A stretch of DNA of 64,000 bases from an uncultured Rubripirellula sp. (GTDB taxonomy: Bacteria; Planctomycetota; Planctomycetia; Pirellulales; Pirellulaceae): assembly GCA_938075415.1 (NCBI GenBank), contig CALJHC010000023.1, positions 1 to 64,000 of the forward strand, in the 5' to 3' direction. Below the pieces are notes generated by a model that saw nothing but the letters and a program-made list of their open reading frames with translations, was not told the DNA's origin and ran no database searches. The stretch's first letter is position 1; each line of letters opens with the position of its first letter. Positions 27,645 to 38,263 of the stretch are shown here, in pieces. Made by a program: the position numbers and the translations under genes.

Positions 27645-28724
27645 ATGACGCGTTTGATTCCTCTGACTGGTTTTCTTGCATTCTCGACAATCACTGGACT
27701 ACCTCTGTGCGGTGCAGAAGAAGTTGCACGCCGCAGTGAAGAGTTGATTTTGAAAGTCGCCAATTCGATCGCAAGTAACGAAAGCGAGATGAAATCTTAC
27801 TTGGAACCAATCGAGCACACGGAGGAGAAAATTGAGATGGTTCCGATCAGTGGTGGATCCTTCGTGATGGGAAGTCCGCCATCTGAAAAAGATCGCAACA
27901 TGGATGACGAAGGCCCCACGCATCAAGTAAAAATCTCGCCGTTCTGGATGGGAAAGTTTGAGGTCACATGGGATCAATATGACGCCTGGGGTGAGGAGAT
28001 GGACCAACTGCGACGCAAGATGCTATCGCTTCCTGCAACGGCGCGCGATGCTTTGGTCGACGGCGTTTCCAAACCTACGGAGGCTTACACCGACATGAGC
28101 TTTGCAATGGGACGGGGGCGATATCCGGCAATTTGCATGACTCAACACGCTGCGCGAACCTATTGCCAATGGCTGACCGCAAAGACAGGGCGGTACTATC
28201 GATTACCAACCGAGGCGGAATGGGAATACGCATGTCGTGCTGGCACATCAACTGCGTTTTCATTCGGAGATGATCCCTCAAAGATCGATGATTACGCATG
28301 GTACTACGACAACAGTGAGGACCAGTACCAAGAAGTCGGTCAAAAGAAACCAAACCCGTGGGGACTTCATGACATGCATGGTAACGTCTCCGAATGGGTA
28401 CTCGATCAGTATGATGAGGAGTTTTATGGAACGTCCAAAGAGTCAGTGAATCCGTTGAATATTCCCACGGAACTCTACCCGAGAGTTGTTCGCGGGGGTG
28501 GCTGGGACAATGACCCGGAAGGTTTGCGCAGTGCCGCAAGAAAATCATCAAGTGAGGACTGGAAAGAACAAGATCCACAGCTGCCTCAAAGCATTTGGTA
28601 CCATACCGATGCACTCAGCGTGGGGTTTCGAGTGGTTCGACCGTTAGTGGAACCCACCGAAAAAGAAAAAGCTGAGAAATGGAGCAAGACGGAGCCTGAG
28701 CAAAAAGACCCCGAGGATGAATAG
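27645..28724 (+). CDS. Secreted formylglycine-generating-enzyme-like (SUMF1 domain) protein
   Basis: 359 residues from the ATG at 27645 (an upstream TTG at 27627 is possible). Signal peptide: [23 protein letters not shown]. The SUMF1/FGE fold covers about 60-340: [92 protein letters not shown], and SVGFRVVR. The Cys pair that does the chemistry in genuine FGE is absent (this segment reads [12 protein letters not shown]), so it is unlikely to activate the sulfatases in this window. Family knowledge suggests a ligand-binding or unknown enzymatic role. The tail is rich in Glu and Lys. Confidence 0.88.
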   Translation: MTRLIPLTGFLAFSTITGLPLCGAEEVARRSEELILKVANSIASNESEMKSYLEPIEHTEEKIEMVPISGGSFVMGSPPSEKDRNMDDEGPTHQVKISPFWMGKFEVTWDQYDAWGEEMDQLRRKMLSLPATARDALVDGVSKPTEAYTDMSFAMGRGRYPAICMTQHAARTYCQWLTAKTGRYYRLPTEAEWEYACRAGTSTAFSFGDDPSKIDDYAWYYDNSEDQYQEVGQKKPNPWGLHDMHGNVSEWVLDQYDEEFYGTSKESVNPLNIPTELYPRVVRGGGWDNDPEGLRSAARKSSSEDWKEQDPQLPQSIWYHTDALSVGFRVVRPLVEPTEKEKAEKWSKTEPEQKDPEDE

Positions 28725-28779
28725 CCTTTCATTGTAAATTCTTTTCGGATGTGAATTAAAACGGAAGAACAATTGACGT

Positions 28780-28811
28780 CCACCGCGTTCCAAATCCACC
28801 GCGTTCCAAAT
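28780..28811. repeat. 2 x 16-bp tandem duplication
   Basis: ccaccgcgttccaaat at 28780-28795 is repeated exactly at 28796-28811, in the spacer upstream of the Gfo/Idh gene. Confidence 0.85.
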
Positions 28812-28927
28812 CCATCGGCCTGAGAAAACCAGACCTTCCTATCTGCGAAGCGGAACACTTCACCGTGCAGATAAAAACAACCCTACCTTGTATCCAAGTC
28901 CCGCCTAACCAAGCCATTGGAATCAAC

Positions 28928-30304
28928 ATGACAAAAAGTAAACAGCCAGCTAATCGACGCGAATTCATTAAGAACACCGGAAAAGTTGCGGCGGCATCGT
29001 CATTAATTACCGCAACAGCCCCCAAGGTTCATGCCGCGGAAAACAACAAAATTCGAGTCGTCCTCATTGGTTGCGGCGGTCGTGGCACTGGTGCCGCACT
29101 GAATTGCCTGAGCGTGGACAATGGTCCGACGCTGGTTGGATTGGCTGACGTTTTCGACAAGAGTCTCAACAGCACCTATGCATCTCTATCTGGTAATAAA
29201 AGTGTCGGGTCAAAAGTCGATGTTCCCGAAGAGAACAAATTCATTGGCTTTGACGCGTACAAAAAAGTGATGGATCTTCTTGATCCCGGTGACGTGGTGA
29301 TTCTTGCAACGCCACCCGCATTTCGTTGGGTCCATTACTCCTACGCGATTGAAAAGGGTCTCAATGTTTTCATGGAGAAACCTGTCACAATTGATGCACC
29401 GACATCAGTGCGAATGCTTGAGCTGAATAAGAAGGCATTGGAAAAGAACCTGAAAGTGGCCGTTGGCTTAATGTGTCGGCATTGCCCCGCTCGCCAAGAA
29501 CTTTTCGAACGCATTCAGAACGGAGAGATCGGCGACGTCACCATGATGCGAGCGTATCGAATGGCAGGCCCCACCGGATCTGCCGCGGCGCCGCCAAATG
29601 ATGGGCGACTTCCCGAACTGCAATATCAGATCAAGCACTTTCATGGATTTCTATGGCTCAGCGGCGGCGCGGTTAGTGACTTCCTGATTCACAATATTGA
29701 CGAGTCCTGCTGGATGAAGAACGCATGGCCTGTTAAAGCAATCGCATCGGGCGGTCGGCACTATCGTGGCGATGCGGTTGACCAGAACTTTGATGTTTAT
29801 TCCATCGAGTACACCTTCGGTGATGGAACAAAACTGTTGGTTGATGGTCGAACCATCCCCGGATGCAAACGCGAATTTGCGAGTTTCGCTCACGGCACGA
29901 AAGGATTAGCCACGATCTCCACCGCCTCACACTGGCCCTCCAAAGCGAGGATCTACGAGGGGCATAATTTCGATAACAGCCGACTGAAATGGGAATATCA
30001 GCAACCCGAAACCCAAAATCCTTATCAAGTCGAATGGAATGACCTGATTCACGCGATTCGTGAAGATCTTCCATACAACGAAGTCGAACGTGGAGTGATG
30101 GCGAGCGCCGTGACTTCAATGGGTCGCATGGCTGCACACACGGGTCAAGAAATTACCCTCGAGCAATTCATGAAACACGATCATGAATTTGGACCGGGCA
30201 TTGAGAATCTGACCCTTGAGTCCCCTTCGCCCCTGCAAGCGAATGCGGAGGGTCGATACAGTGTCCCTATGCCGGGCCTTGTCAAGAATCGTGAGTACCT
30301 CTAG
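28928..30304 (+). CDS. Tat-exported Gfo/Idh/MocA family oxidoreductase
   Basis: 458 residues from the ATG at 28928. Twin-arginine leader NRREFIKNTGKVAAASS ending near VHAAE. The NAD(P)-binding fold starts with IRVVLIGCGGRGTGAAL and includes DVVILATPPAFRWVHYSYAIEKGLNVFMEKPVT, with the EKP motif whose Lys is catalytic in the family. The C-terminal substrate domain has SGGAVSDFLIHNIDESCW, which contains the Asp/His pair typical of sugar oxidoreductases. Exported members are abundant in planctomycetes and oxidise sugars or glycosides, some to 3-keto products that DUF1080 enzymes cleave. An intrinsic terminator follows at 30424-30461. Confidence 0.93.
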   Translation: MTKSKQPANRREFIKNTGKVAAASSLITATAPKVHAAENNKIRVVLIGCGGRGTGAALNCLSVDNGPTLVGLADVFDKSLNSTYASLSGNKSVGSKVDVPEENKFIGFDAYKKVMDLLDPGDVVILATPPAFRWVHYSYAIEKGLNVFMEKPVTIDAPTSVRMLELNKKALEKNLKVAVGLMCRHCPARQELFERIQNGEIGDVTMMRAYRMAGPTGSAAAPPNDGRLPELQYQIKHFHGFLWLSGGAVSDFLIHNIDESCWMKNAWPVKAIASGGRHYRGDAVDQNFDVYSIEYTFGDGTKLLVDGRTIPGCKREFASFAHGTKGLATISTASHWPSKARIYEGHNFDNSRLKWEYQQPETQNPYQVEWNDLIHAIREDLPYNEVERGVMASAVTSMGRMAAHTGQEITLEQFMKHDHEFGPGIENLTLESPSPLQANAEGRYSVPMPGLVKNREYL

Positions 30305-30808
30305 ACCTTATCACATCGGATGGCGGTCATCGGATCATGCAACGCAATCCAACGATAAGCAATCCAGATGAGTAAAATCCTGGAGATCCCCGATTTCAAA
30401 AACAAGTTGAGAAACACTTGATTAAAGACAGCTCCAGTTACTAACTTGGGCTGTCTTTTTTGTTATGCACCATCATCCTGAGCAGCTTCAAAATCAACAC
30501 ATCGAACCAAACGATTCATTCATAAGAATTGAGATAAATCAATTTTGAATCAATGAACTACCTGGCAAGCTTACAGCACGACGCGTTCCTGCCAACGAAT
30601 GAATCCTGACTGTCCCCAATTCGTTACATTGCATGATAGCCTCGCCAATATCCATCAGTCCGCAGTGAATGGAGAAATAGACGACAACGAGTGATTCGAC
30701 GAACCAAGTGAATACGAAAAGGCATCCGACCCCATCCGTAAGACAAGATCATGATGCAATAGCCTCGCCTTTAAACTCCTCTCTCGCCCAAACGACGCAG
30801 AAATACTG
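30305..30808. other. Intergenic region with terminator
   Basis: 504 nt between the Gfo/Idh and ABC ATPase genes. It contains the hairpin-plus-T-tract at 30424-30461; nothing else was recognised. Confidence 0.5.
30424..30461 (+). terminator. Intrinsic terminator
   Basis: Stem agacagc (30426-30432) with gctgtct (30450-30456), extendable by two A-T pairs at the base, followed by T residues to 30461. It is 120 nt downstream of the Gfo/Idh stop on the same strand. Confidence 0.8.
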
Positions 30809-31591
30809 ATGCCAGAGTCCTCGTCCCTCATTTCTATCTCGAATGTAAAAAAGTCATATCAACTTGAAGAAATTCAGGTGGATGCACTGTGTGGTGTTGA
30901 TCTTGAAATTGCGAGTGGTGAATTCGTGGCCCTCGTTGGCGCATCAGGCAGCGGTAAGTCCACGCTCATGAATACTCTTGGCTGCCTGGATCGACCGACC
31001 TCAGGTTCTTACCGACTTGCGGGCAAAGAAATTGTGACGATGAATCGTGATCAGCGCGCACAGATTCGCAACGAGCGGATCGGATTTGTGTTTCAGAACT
31101 TTAACTTACTGAACCGAACCTCAGCATTAGAGAATGTTGAGCTACCGCTACTTTACCAGAAGGGGTTAAGCCGAACTGATCGTCGGCAACGGGCTTCTCA
31201 ACTACTCGATCGCGTCGGCCTTGGTGACCGCCAACAACATCACCCAGGTCAACTAAGTGGAGGTCAGCAACAGAGGGTTGCTGTTGCAAGGGCGTTGGTG
31301 AACGAACCAAGCATCTTGCTGGGAGACGAACCCACTGGAAATCTGGACTCTCGCACCAGTCGTGATGTCATCCAACTTTTTGGTGAACTCAATGAACGTG
31401 ACTCCATCACGATTATCTTGGTGACTCACGACCCGGATGTTGCGCGAGCTGCAAAACGGCAAGTGGTCCTTCGCGACGGGTTGATCGTTTGCGACACAAC
31501 CGATTTCAACGAGTCACTGGAAGCATTACGCCAATCATCAACACTGCAGAACGATGCTGCGGAAAACAGTGAAGCCTCGCAGAACGCATAG
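30809..31591 (+). CDS. ABC transporter ATP-binding protein, LolD/MacB type (orphan)
   Basis: 260 residues with all ATPase motifs: Walker A VGASGSGKST, Q-loop GFVFQNFNLLNR, signature LSGGQQQRVAVARAL, Walker B ILLGDEPTGNLD and the switch His in LVTHDPDVA. The FNLL segment and the EPTGNLDSRTS stretch are those of the MacB/LolD/FtsE group that works with FtsX-type permeases on lipoprotein or peptide export. No permease gene is next to it: the flanking genes are the Gfo/Idh oxidoreductase and a convergent regulator. The partner must be encoded elsewhere. The last 35 residues are an unconserved acidic tail. Confidence 0.9.
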   Translation: MPESSSLISISNVKKSYQLEEIQVDALCGVDLEIASGEFVALVGASGSGKSTLMNTLGCLDRPTSGSYRLAGKEIVTMNRDQRAQIRNERIGFVFQNFNLLNRTSALENVELPLLYQKGLSRTDRRQRASQLLDRVGLGDRQQHHPGQLSGGQQQRVAVARALVNEPSILLGDEPTGNLDSRTSRDVIQLFGELNERDSITIILVTHDPDVARAAKRQVVLRDGLIVCDTTDFNESLEALRQSSTLQNDAAENSEASQNA

Positions 31592-31626
31592 GTCACGAAT
31601 TTGACGGTCACAAGCGAGTAGCCGGT

Positions 31627-32943
31627 TCAGGTATTCTTCGAGTCTGAATCGTCAAGATTTTCAGCCTCCTGCTGCAACAATCGCTCCATCGCCTGACGAG
31701 CCCAAGGACTATCGGGCGCCAGCTGCAAGAAGCGATCCCAATGATGCCGCCCCTCTTCTTCCTGACCAAGCTCGTCCAGCAGATTAGCGAGATGATAGTG
31801 AGCCTCTGAATAGTCCTCATGCAACGCGAGTGCGCCACGAAATGCGGCTAGCGCAAGATCAATTTGACTAGTCTCCTGCAAAACGCAACCCAACCCCATA
31901 CGAGCTTCAACAAACTCCGGATCGGCCTCAGTTGCCGAATAGAACCTCTCACGCGCTGCAACGATTTCTCCAGATCGATACAGGAGCTCACCGAGCTGGA
32001 AATCAACATCAGGTCGCGGACCGTCTCTCGCCAAAATGGCGTGACAGTAATCAATTGCCAAACCGAGATCCCCACTCTCCTCAGCCTCAAATGCTGCATC
32101 CAAGAGGTCATCTGCGTGAAGATCGGTCGGTATACGAAAGGGAACGATGTCGGGCGGTTCTTCAAAAATTGAAAGAGAAGGTCGAGCACTAGCGATTTCC
32201 TGATCGTCATCACCATCGGTGGTATGATCCAACGAGTCAAAATCAAATCGCAGCTGCCCATTTGGTTCCAAAAGCCCTTCGCCTTGACGCAGAAACACCT
32301 GGCTGCCTTCAACCAGAATTGACAGTTGGTCCAACGGTCGCTGTAAATGAGGTAACACCTCGACCAGATCGACTAATCTTTGCTCGATTGCCTTAGGACT
32401 TGCACCCGATGCAATCCACTGTGCCAGACGACGAGCTGTCGCGATTTCCTGAAAATCGAAATAAGGTAATCGGTGCAGTGTGCGAACCGGAGTAATCAGG
32501 CCTCGCCTCTGCCAGCGACGAATCACATGAACCGACACGTTTAAAAGGTGCGCCAACATGGCGGGCGTGTAATAGCGTCGGATTGCCTGCTCAATATCAA
32601 CCAGGCCAAGTCGCTGCCACAACTCAGACTCATGCACCACCTCCACTTCGCCGCGAGCTGCTGCATCCCGTACTCGAGCATTGAGCAATTCAGCTTCAGC
32701 AAGCGGCGATTCCTCTGCACCGATAACGATCCAATTTAGCATCAGGTCATCTTGGTCAACGACCACTGCGTTGTAGGACCGAAGGACGTTGGCGGCTTGT
32801 TTTTGGTTCATACCACCAAATCTTCCCACCAAGGCAATTCTTCGGCCGGCTAATAAATCAAGATCAGCACCGTCACCCTCAACGACGATAGATTCCCCCT
32901 CATCTTGTTCGCCATTTTCGAGATAGTCGGTCGGGGACGTCAC
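31627..32943 (-). CDS. BRCT-MerR-TPR multidomain regulator-like protein
   Basis: 438 residues with three parts. About 28-110 reads as a BRCT domain: LAGRRIALVGRFGGMNQKQAANVLRSYNAVVV, then VEVVHESELWQRLGL where BRCT domains have the closing EFxxLL helix. About 115-190 is a MerR-like winged helix (YYTPAMLAHLLNVSVHVIRRWQRRGLI, LPYFDFQEI). About 285-425 is a run of TPR repeats (AAFEAEESGDLGLAIDYCHAIL, VDFQLGELLYRSGEIVAARERF, SEAHYHLANLLDELGQEEE). A DNA-binding MerR helix joined to BRCT and TPR suggests a scaffold or transcription-linked regulator. The start used is a GTG at 32943 with no good ribosome site. It may be planctomycete-specific. Convergent with the ABC gene. Confidence 0.78.
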   Translation of the reverse strand: MTSPTDYLENGEQDEGESIVVEGDGADLDLLAGRRIALVGRFGGMNQKQAANVLRSYNAVVVDQDDLMLNWIVIGAEESPLAEAELLNARVRDAAARGEVEVVHESELWQRLGLVDIEQAIRRYYTPAMLAHLLNVSVHVIRRWQRRGLITPVRTLHRLPYFDFQEIATARRLAQWIASGASPKAIEQRLVDLVEVLPHLQRPLDQLSILVEGSQVFLRQGEGLLEPNGQLRFDFDSLDHTTDGDDDQEIASARPSLSIFEEPPDIVPFRIPTDLHADDLLDAAFEAEESGDLGLAIDYCHAILARDGPRPDVDFQLGELLYRSGEIVAARERFYSATEADPEFVEARMGLGCVLQETSQIDLALAAFRGALALHEDYSEAHYHLANLLDELGQEEEGRHHWDRFLQLAPDSPWARQAMERLLQQEAENLDDSDSKNT

Positions 32944-33159
32944 AAGCGGGCCGCGTTTTTAGAGAGAGCAGTCGTCAAGGAGAATACCCATTCATTATCC
33001 AGATTGAGGCGATCCGAACGACCGGTGAACAAAAAATCAACGCTGAACCTATTAATCGACCAAAATATCAACAGATAAGATGCTTCATCTCTGGAATTCC
33101 AAGCCGCATCTTGTGAAGGTTTGTTTCATGCATCATTCTTTTAGTTGGTTGCAAGTGGG

Positions 33160-33541
<382 letters not shown>

Positions 33542-33975
33542 TCTGATCTCTCCCGAGATCGAATCACAGAACCCGGCTTACAAGCCCACTGGCAACCTTT
33601 TCAACGACAGCATGACCGGTACCGAACAGGGCAGGGATACACCAAAAAAGGTTACTGACCTTTCCTTTTTGAAGATACAATATCGGTCACCCCCAAAATG
33701 ATGATCTTGAAGATCAACCTGAAAACTGATGCTTTTCTTCGCTTCGCAAGCAGGTGCGTTCGGAGCCATCAGCAGATCAGCAAGCGTGACATGCCTTCGA
33801 CAGTGTCTTGACGCGTCTCGATGATCTTCACAATCATTACTGGAGTCCATTTCATTCCGCCCGGATTTGCCGAGATCAACCCCTGAAAATCCTCAGTCAA
33901 AATCATCAAATCTTTAATGAAGCTAAGCCAAACATCAGCTTCTTATCTTGTTACTAGAAATTCACTGACACGAAA
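33542..33975. other. Intergenic region downstream of rnpB
   Basis: About 430 nt with the 6-bp hairpin at 33545-33560 (no T-run) and nothing else recognised; a minus-strand frame here has no protein-like features. Confidence 0.5.
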
Positions 33976-34197
33976 ATGTCTGAGCCAAATCAATCTGATA
34001 AAATGCACACATCGAGCATGAGGTGTGGAACATGTGGAAGAGCTTTTTACTTGGACGAAACCAACTCACCACCGTTTTGCAGTGAACGATGTAAACTTGT
34101 TGACCTGAGAAGATGGATCGATGAGGAGATCACATTGCCGCACGAGGGTGGTCCCGATGAGGGTCAAATAAGCGACTCAATCTCTGAAAATCTGTAG
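33976..34197 (+). CDS. yacG: Zinc-binding DNA gyrase inhibitor family protein YacG
   Basis: 73 residues. Four cysteines in a C-x2-C...C-x3-C arrangement (MRCGTCGRAFYL, PFCSERCKLVDL) followed by DLRRWIDEE form the YacG/DUF329 zinc ribbon. The E. coli member binds GyrB and inhibits gyrase. The length and the LVDLRRW segment match well. It is followed by a long spacer with a terminator, then greA. ATG at 33976. Confidence 0.9.
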   Translation: MSEPNQSDKMHTSSMRCGTCGRAFYLDETNSPPFCSERCKLVDLRRWIDEEITLPHEGGPDEGQISDSISENL

Positions 34198-34760
34198 CAA
34201 CCTTGCACTCTTTTTTTCTGGATCCTGAATCCGATTCATGGATCACAACGACGTGCCAAAAAGGTGTCAAAATCCTCATGTCAGCTAGCAGTTGCCTGTG
34301 GTCTCCACCAAGAATCCGCTCACAAATCAATCAACAAACCCCTTGGAATCCAATCATAATTTTTTCGCGGCAAATTCCAACACGGTAATCTCGCCCAGAA
34401 ACGGGAGGGCCTCAAACGCCCAGGGAGAGTTTGCGTGCTCAGTCCCACAAGTGGCCCTGGGATCACGGTTTCGGACACGAATTTACTTGATGGTTGGCTT
34501 TCGTGCCTTCCTGCAAATGGTTATCTGCGTGCACATAGCCATCAAAAACCTGAGGAAGTCAGCTTTGATGGATGGGGAAGCCTTTACAGGTTGACCAGAA
34601 AGAGCGAAAATTAGAGATTGAAACATTCAAAGCCTTTCCCTCCTCATTGTGGGAAAGGTTTTCTTTTTGCTGATTGTGAAAGTGAGAAGCAAGCGAAAAA
34701 CGTTTCAAGAAAGTATCTTGAACTCTCGCGTGTACTGATCTGTCTGAAAGGGCGTGTGCC
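34198..34760. other. Leader/intergenic region between yacG and greA
   Basis: 563 nt. It contains a 7-bp inverted repeat (34419-34425 with 34455-34461) that may belong to a structured RNA, and a strong intrinsic terminator (34633-34668) ending 92 nt before greA. A weak ttgacc box at about 34591 could be a -35 for a short leader transcript. Confidence 0.45.
34633..34668 (+). terminator. Intrinsic terminator in the greA leader
   Basis: Perfect 8-bp stem cctttccc (34633-34640)/gggaaagg (34651-34658), 10-nt loop, then ttttcttttt. Located on the plus strand 92 nt before the greA ATG, it could end yacG-side transcription or truncate a greA leader RNA. Confidence 0.88.
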
Positions 34761-35240
34761 ATGGTTGAATCCGTTCCAATGACTCGTGCTGGCTACAACA
34801 AAATCAAGGCAGACATTGATCGTCTTGAAAATGAAGAAATGCCATCGGTGACTGCAAAAATTGCGGCAGCAAGAGAAGAGGGCGATCTAAAAGAAAACGC
34901 GGAATACCATGCCCAACGTGAAAACCAGGGTATGATCCAAGCGAAAATCAATGAATTGAAGGATAAAATCGCTCGCGCCTCAATTGTTGACCCCTCGACA
35001 TTACCAAAAGATGAAGTGGTCTTCGGATGCACAGTCACCGTTGAAGATTTGGCTTACGGTGATGAAGAACAATTCACGCTGGTTGGTGCCGGCGAAGAGG
35101 ACTATAACGCCGGAAAAATCTTGATCACAAGCCCGTTTGGACAAGGACTTGTGGGAAATAAGGTCGGTCAGACCGTAGAAATCGAAGCACCCGCTGGATT
35201 GCTAAAGTTCAAGATCCTGAAAATCGAATTCCTCGATTGA
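34761..35240 (+). CDS. greA: Transcription elongation factor GreA
   Basis: 159 residues, the standard GreA length. The N-terminal coiled coil carries [23 protein letters not shown], with the acidic tip ([10 protein letters not shown]) that stimulates RNA cleavage in backtracked RNA polymerase. The C-terminal FKBP-like domain ends with [28 protein letters not shown] start at 34761 with a GGG element eight bases upstream. The terminator in its leader suggests leader control. Confidence 0.97.
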   Translation: MVESVPMTRAGYNKIKADIDRLENEEMPSVTAKIAAAREEGDLKENAEYHAQRENQGMIQAKINELKDKIARASIVDPSTLPKDEVVFGCTVTVEDLAYGDEEQFTLVGAGEEDYNAGKILITSPFGQGLVGNKVGQTVEIEAPAGLLKFKILKIEFLD

Positions 35241-35645
35241 GAGACTCAACAAAAACCTGACTTCTCGCTTGGATGCCTCAACCGCCAAACCACGATTCGT
35301 CTTCGTGCAACTTGACCAAGCAAAGGCGGATCAGACATGTTCAACAACTTAAAGTGAAACGCGTGTTTCTCATACTTGGCTGCTAAGTACAATTCAAAAG
35401 TTTCACGATTCTTGGACTTGTTACTCAAACAAACCAAAATGAGTTTCATCTCGGGTAAACACATCGAAGGCACCAACTTGTTTAACACCATCCACGTCAA
35501 TCTTCCAGGTTGGTGATTGAGCAAGACCTCGCTGTTCCATCTGCCAATTGGAAACGGCCTGAGTGGCGGCAATGTCCCGGTAAATTTGTTGCCCCCGTCC
35601 TGAATGCATTGCTGAACGCTTCATTTCCACCCGCGAAAAAAACTG
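35241..35645. other. Intergenic region, no gene called
   Basis: About 400 nt. Two minus-strand frames (near 35246-35572 and 35421-35699) look faintly protein-like but are in different frames, overlap the next gene and have no known domain. Confidence 0.45.
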
Positions 35646-36434
35646 ATGACCGACGGCGACCAAAAAGAAGACCACCCATCGGGTCAACTCGAGAACCAAC
35701 CCACCCCATTACAGCAGCCATCGACATCTGCTGAAACCGGAAATAAACCTGATGATTCGATATCAAACGAAGATCATCAAGGCCCAGGTTGCATGCCGGC
35801 GATAATCGCTTTGGCAGCGTTAACTGGAATCGTTATTTTTATCACCTGCGCCGTGATGACTTGGGTCATTTTTCAGAAGCGTACAGAACTCGCAATACGA
35901 ACCCTCGAGGGCGCTTACCTTCCGCAAGTGGAACAAAGCTTACTTGATCCAGAAAGTAAACAGGAAGTGATTCGTGAAGTGAACGACCTTCTTACAAAAA
36001 TGAAATCAGGACGCTTTGAAGATTGGCAGTCCGCAGGCATCATGCAAAGCCTTCAAAAATTACCCGTGTTTCAATGGGGCGAAATTCAAGCGTTAGAAGC
36101 TGCAATTAACGAGGCTCCAGAAACTTCATTCTCGAAAGAAGAAAAAAGTGAATCACTCAAACAAATCTCGCGATTAAAACGGGCTGTTGAGTTGAATAAA
36201 GTTTTTTCATTTGATTTTGAAACCTTATTGGATCCAATTCGCATTCCCTCTCCAACGACACCCGGCAGCTTCGTATTAAAAAGGCCACTTGACGACGAAG
36301 AAATTAGAGAAGTCATCCGCCGTGCAAAATCACTCTCTGACCGGTCTGAAATCGCTGATCAATTTCATGAGGGAATCGACATCAGTGAGATCTTCGCGGA
36401 ACAGGTACAACGAGCGTCGATACTGCAAGATTGA
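35646..36434 (+). CDS. Hypothetical single-pass membrane protein
   Basis: 262 residues. A Pro/Gln/Asp-rich cytoplasmic N-terminus (1-48) precedes one strong membrane helix (about 49-74: MPAIIALAALTGIVIFITCA...). The remainder is a mostly helical, charged domain with coiled-coil character (EQSLLDPESKQEVIREVNDLL, SESLKQISRLKRAVELNKV). No family recognised. Codon use and composition resemble the neighbours, so it is probably a real lineage-specific gene. No operon partner: greA lies 405 nt upstream and the desaturase 332 nt downstream. Confidence 0.7.
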   Translation: MTDGDQKEDHPSGQLENQPTPLQQPSTSAETGNKPDDSISNEDHQGPGCMPAIIALAALTGIVIFITCAVMTWVIFQKRTELAIRTLEGAYLPQVEQSLLDPESKQEVIREVNDLLTKMKSGRFEDWQSAGIMQSLQKLPVFQWGEIQALEAAINEAPETSFSKEEKSESLKQISRLKRAVELNKVFSFDFETLLDPIRIPSPTTPGSFVLKRPLDDEEIREVIRRAKSLSDRSEIADQFHEGIDISEIFAEQVQRASILQD

Positions 36435-36766
36435 GCGGCAGTGGTGAATCATCAACTCGGCGACCAAAAGATTTCATTTACCAAACTCAACTTTTTCACA
36501 TCCTGAATCAGCTGTTTGAAGACTCTGCCTCGTTCCAACAAAATCGCGTGGTTTTTTTTGATTGTCTGACTGGACTCAGGCAATTGTGTTGAAGCGTATT
36601 CAGGCGAAGACCGCAAGAAAACGCTAAAGTGTGGTGCAAACGATCAAACAAGGCTTCAGAGCTCATCAGTCGCATTTTCGCATCAACAACCATGATTGAC
36701 CAAGTCATCCCGACCGGAACTGGATGCATCACGATTCACTGCGAGAAAGCCTAAGGAATTGGCAAC
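36435..36766. other. Intergenic region, nothing recognised
   Basis: 332 nt upstream of the CrtI-type gene. An AAGGA element at about 36753 serves as the ribosome site of the downstream gene; no promoter could be assigned. Confidence 0.5.
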
Positions 36767-38263
36767 ATGAGCACCAGGAAAGTAGTGATTGTGGGAGCCG
36801 GTCCCGGTGGCTTGGCCGCTGCGATGCAACTAGCCAACGCGGGTTGCGACGTAACGGTACTGGAACGTCGGGATCAGGTGGGTGGACGCACCTCGGCGAT
36901 TGAAATCGATGGATACCGCTTTGACTGCGGGCCAACCTTCTTTCTTTACCCACGTGTACTGTCCGAGATATTTCAGTCCGTCGGACTCGACCTCTTCGAT
37001 GAGGTGCCCATGGTGCGATTGGATCCGCAATACCGTCTGACGTTTGGCGCCGGAGGGCAACTTGACTGCACCCCCGACATGGACGAAATGGATCGGCAAA
37101 TCAAGGAATTTGCGCCAAGTGATGTGGGTGCGCTTCGCCGCTACATGGATGCGAATCGAACAAAATTAAAAAAATTCAGGCCAATCCTTGAATCACCTTT
37201 TAGCTCCGTCGGCGATTTAGTTCGCCCTTCAGTTCTTGCCGCAGCACCCCACCTGCACCCCTTCCGGTCACTTGGAAAGGAACTTCAACGTTACTTTAGC
37301 GATCCGCGATTGGTAATCGCGTTTGCTTTTCAATCAAAGTACTTAGGAATGTCTCCTTTTCAATGCCCGAGTCTTTTCAGCATTCTTTCATTCCTTGAAT
37401 ATGAGTACGGCGTTTGGCACCCCATTGGTGGTTGCGCAAAGGTAAGCGAGCGAATGGCCGAAATCGTGAAGTCCATGGGTGTAGACTTGCGGCTGAATGA
37501 ACCGGTCCAAGACGTTGAATTTGATGGAAGGCGGGTCACCGCGGTAACGACGGAACACGGTCGCTACGTATCGGATGCGACGGTAGTTAACGCCGACTTT
37601 GCTCACTGGATGCAGCGTCACATACCGAACTCAAAGCGGAAAAAATGGAGTGATCAGAAGCTGGACAATAAAAAGTATTCTTGCAGCACCTTCATGATGT
37701 ATTTAGGTATTGATGGGCAGTACGAAAACCTGCCTCACCATAACATTCACATCAGCGGTGATTATGAGCGCAACCTGAGGGAAATTGAGCAACATCACAC
37801 TCTCAGCGAAGACCCTTCCTTCTATGTTCAAAATCCCTCTGTCACGGACAAAACCCTCTCTCCGGACGGTAAAAGCGGACTTTACATCTTGGTGCCGGTC
37901 ACTCACCAACACCCAAACGTTGACTGGAAAGTTGAATCACAACGCTATCGCGAAGTCACACTTGATGCGCTCTCAGCGATTGGCCTCAGTGACATTCGCA
38001 ATCGTATTGAAGTGGAAAAAACCATCACACCAGCAGACTGGCAAAACGACTACGCCATCTATCGCGGAGCCACCTTCAACCTAGCCCACAATCTTGGGCA
38101 GATGCTGCATCATCGGCCAAACAACCGATTTGAAGAACTCGATGGAGTCTATCTTGTCGGTGGTGGCACTCATCCCGGAAGTGGTTTACCGGTAATTTAC
38201 GAGTCGAGCAGGATCACCACCAAACTGCTTCTTGATGACCTTGGTTACCCTAATCATCAATGA
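36767..38263 (+). CDS. Phytoene desaturase family (CrtI-type) FAD enzyme
   Basis: 498 residues, typical for CrtI/CrtN. N-terminal FAD fold [21 protein letters not shown] with [49 protein letters not shown]; and [10 protein letters not shown], all desaturase signatures. The C-terminus [22 protein letters not shown] is the second FAD-contact motif of the family. It should introduce double bases into a C30 or C40 carotenoid precursor; other carotenoid genes (synthase, cyclase) are not in the window, so the exact substrate is open. ATG with upstream AAGGA. A five-copy 14-bp array starts at its stop codon. Confidence 0.9.
   Translation: MSTRKVVIVGAGPGGLAAAMQLANAGCDVTVLERRDQVGGRTSAIEIDGYRFDCGPTFFLYPRVLSEIFQSVGLDLFDEVPMVRLDPQYRLTFGAGGQLDCTPDMDEMDRQIKEFAPSDVGALRRYMDANRTKLKKFRPILESPFSSVGDLVRPSVLAAAPHLHPFRSLGKELQRYFSDPRLVIAFAFQSKYLGMSPFQCPSLFSILSFLEYEYGVWHPIGGCAKVSERMAEIVKSMGVDLRLNEPVQDVEFDGRRVTAVTTEHGRYVSDATVVNADFAHWMQRHIPNSKRKKWSDQKLDNKKYSCSTFMMYLGIDGQYENLPHHNIHISGDYERNLREIEQHHTLSEDPSFYVQNPSVTDKTLSPDGKSGLYILVPVTHQHPNVDWKVESQRYREVTLDALSAIGLSDIRNRIEVEKTITPADWQNDYAIYRGATFNLAHNLGQMLHHRPNNRFEELDGVYLVGGGTHPGSGLPVIYESSRITTKLLLDDLGYPNHQ

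Noticed and set aside
35246-35699. Two minus-strand frames between greA and the membrane protein gene
   Set aside because: In different frames, one overlapping the real plus-strand gene, no recognised family; a decayed gene is possible but unsupported.
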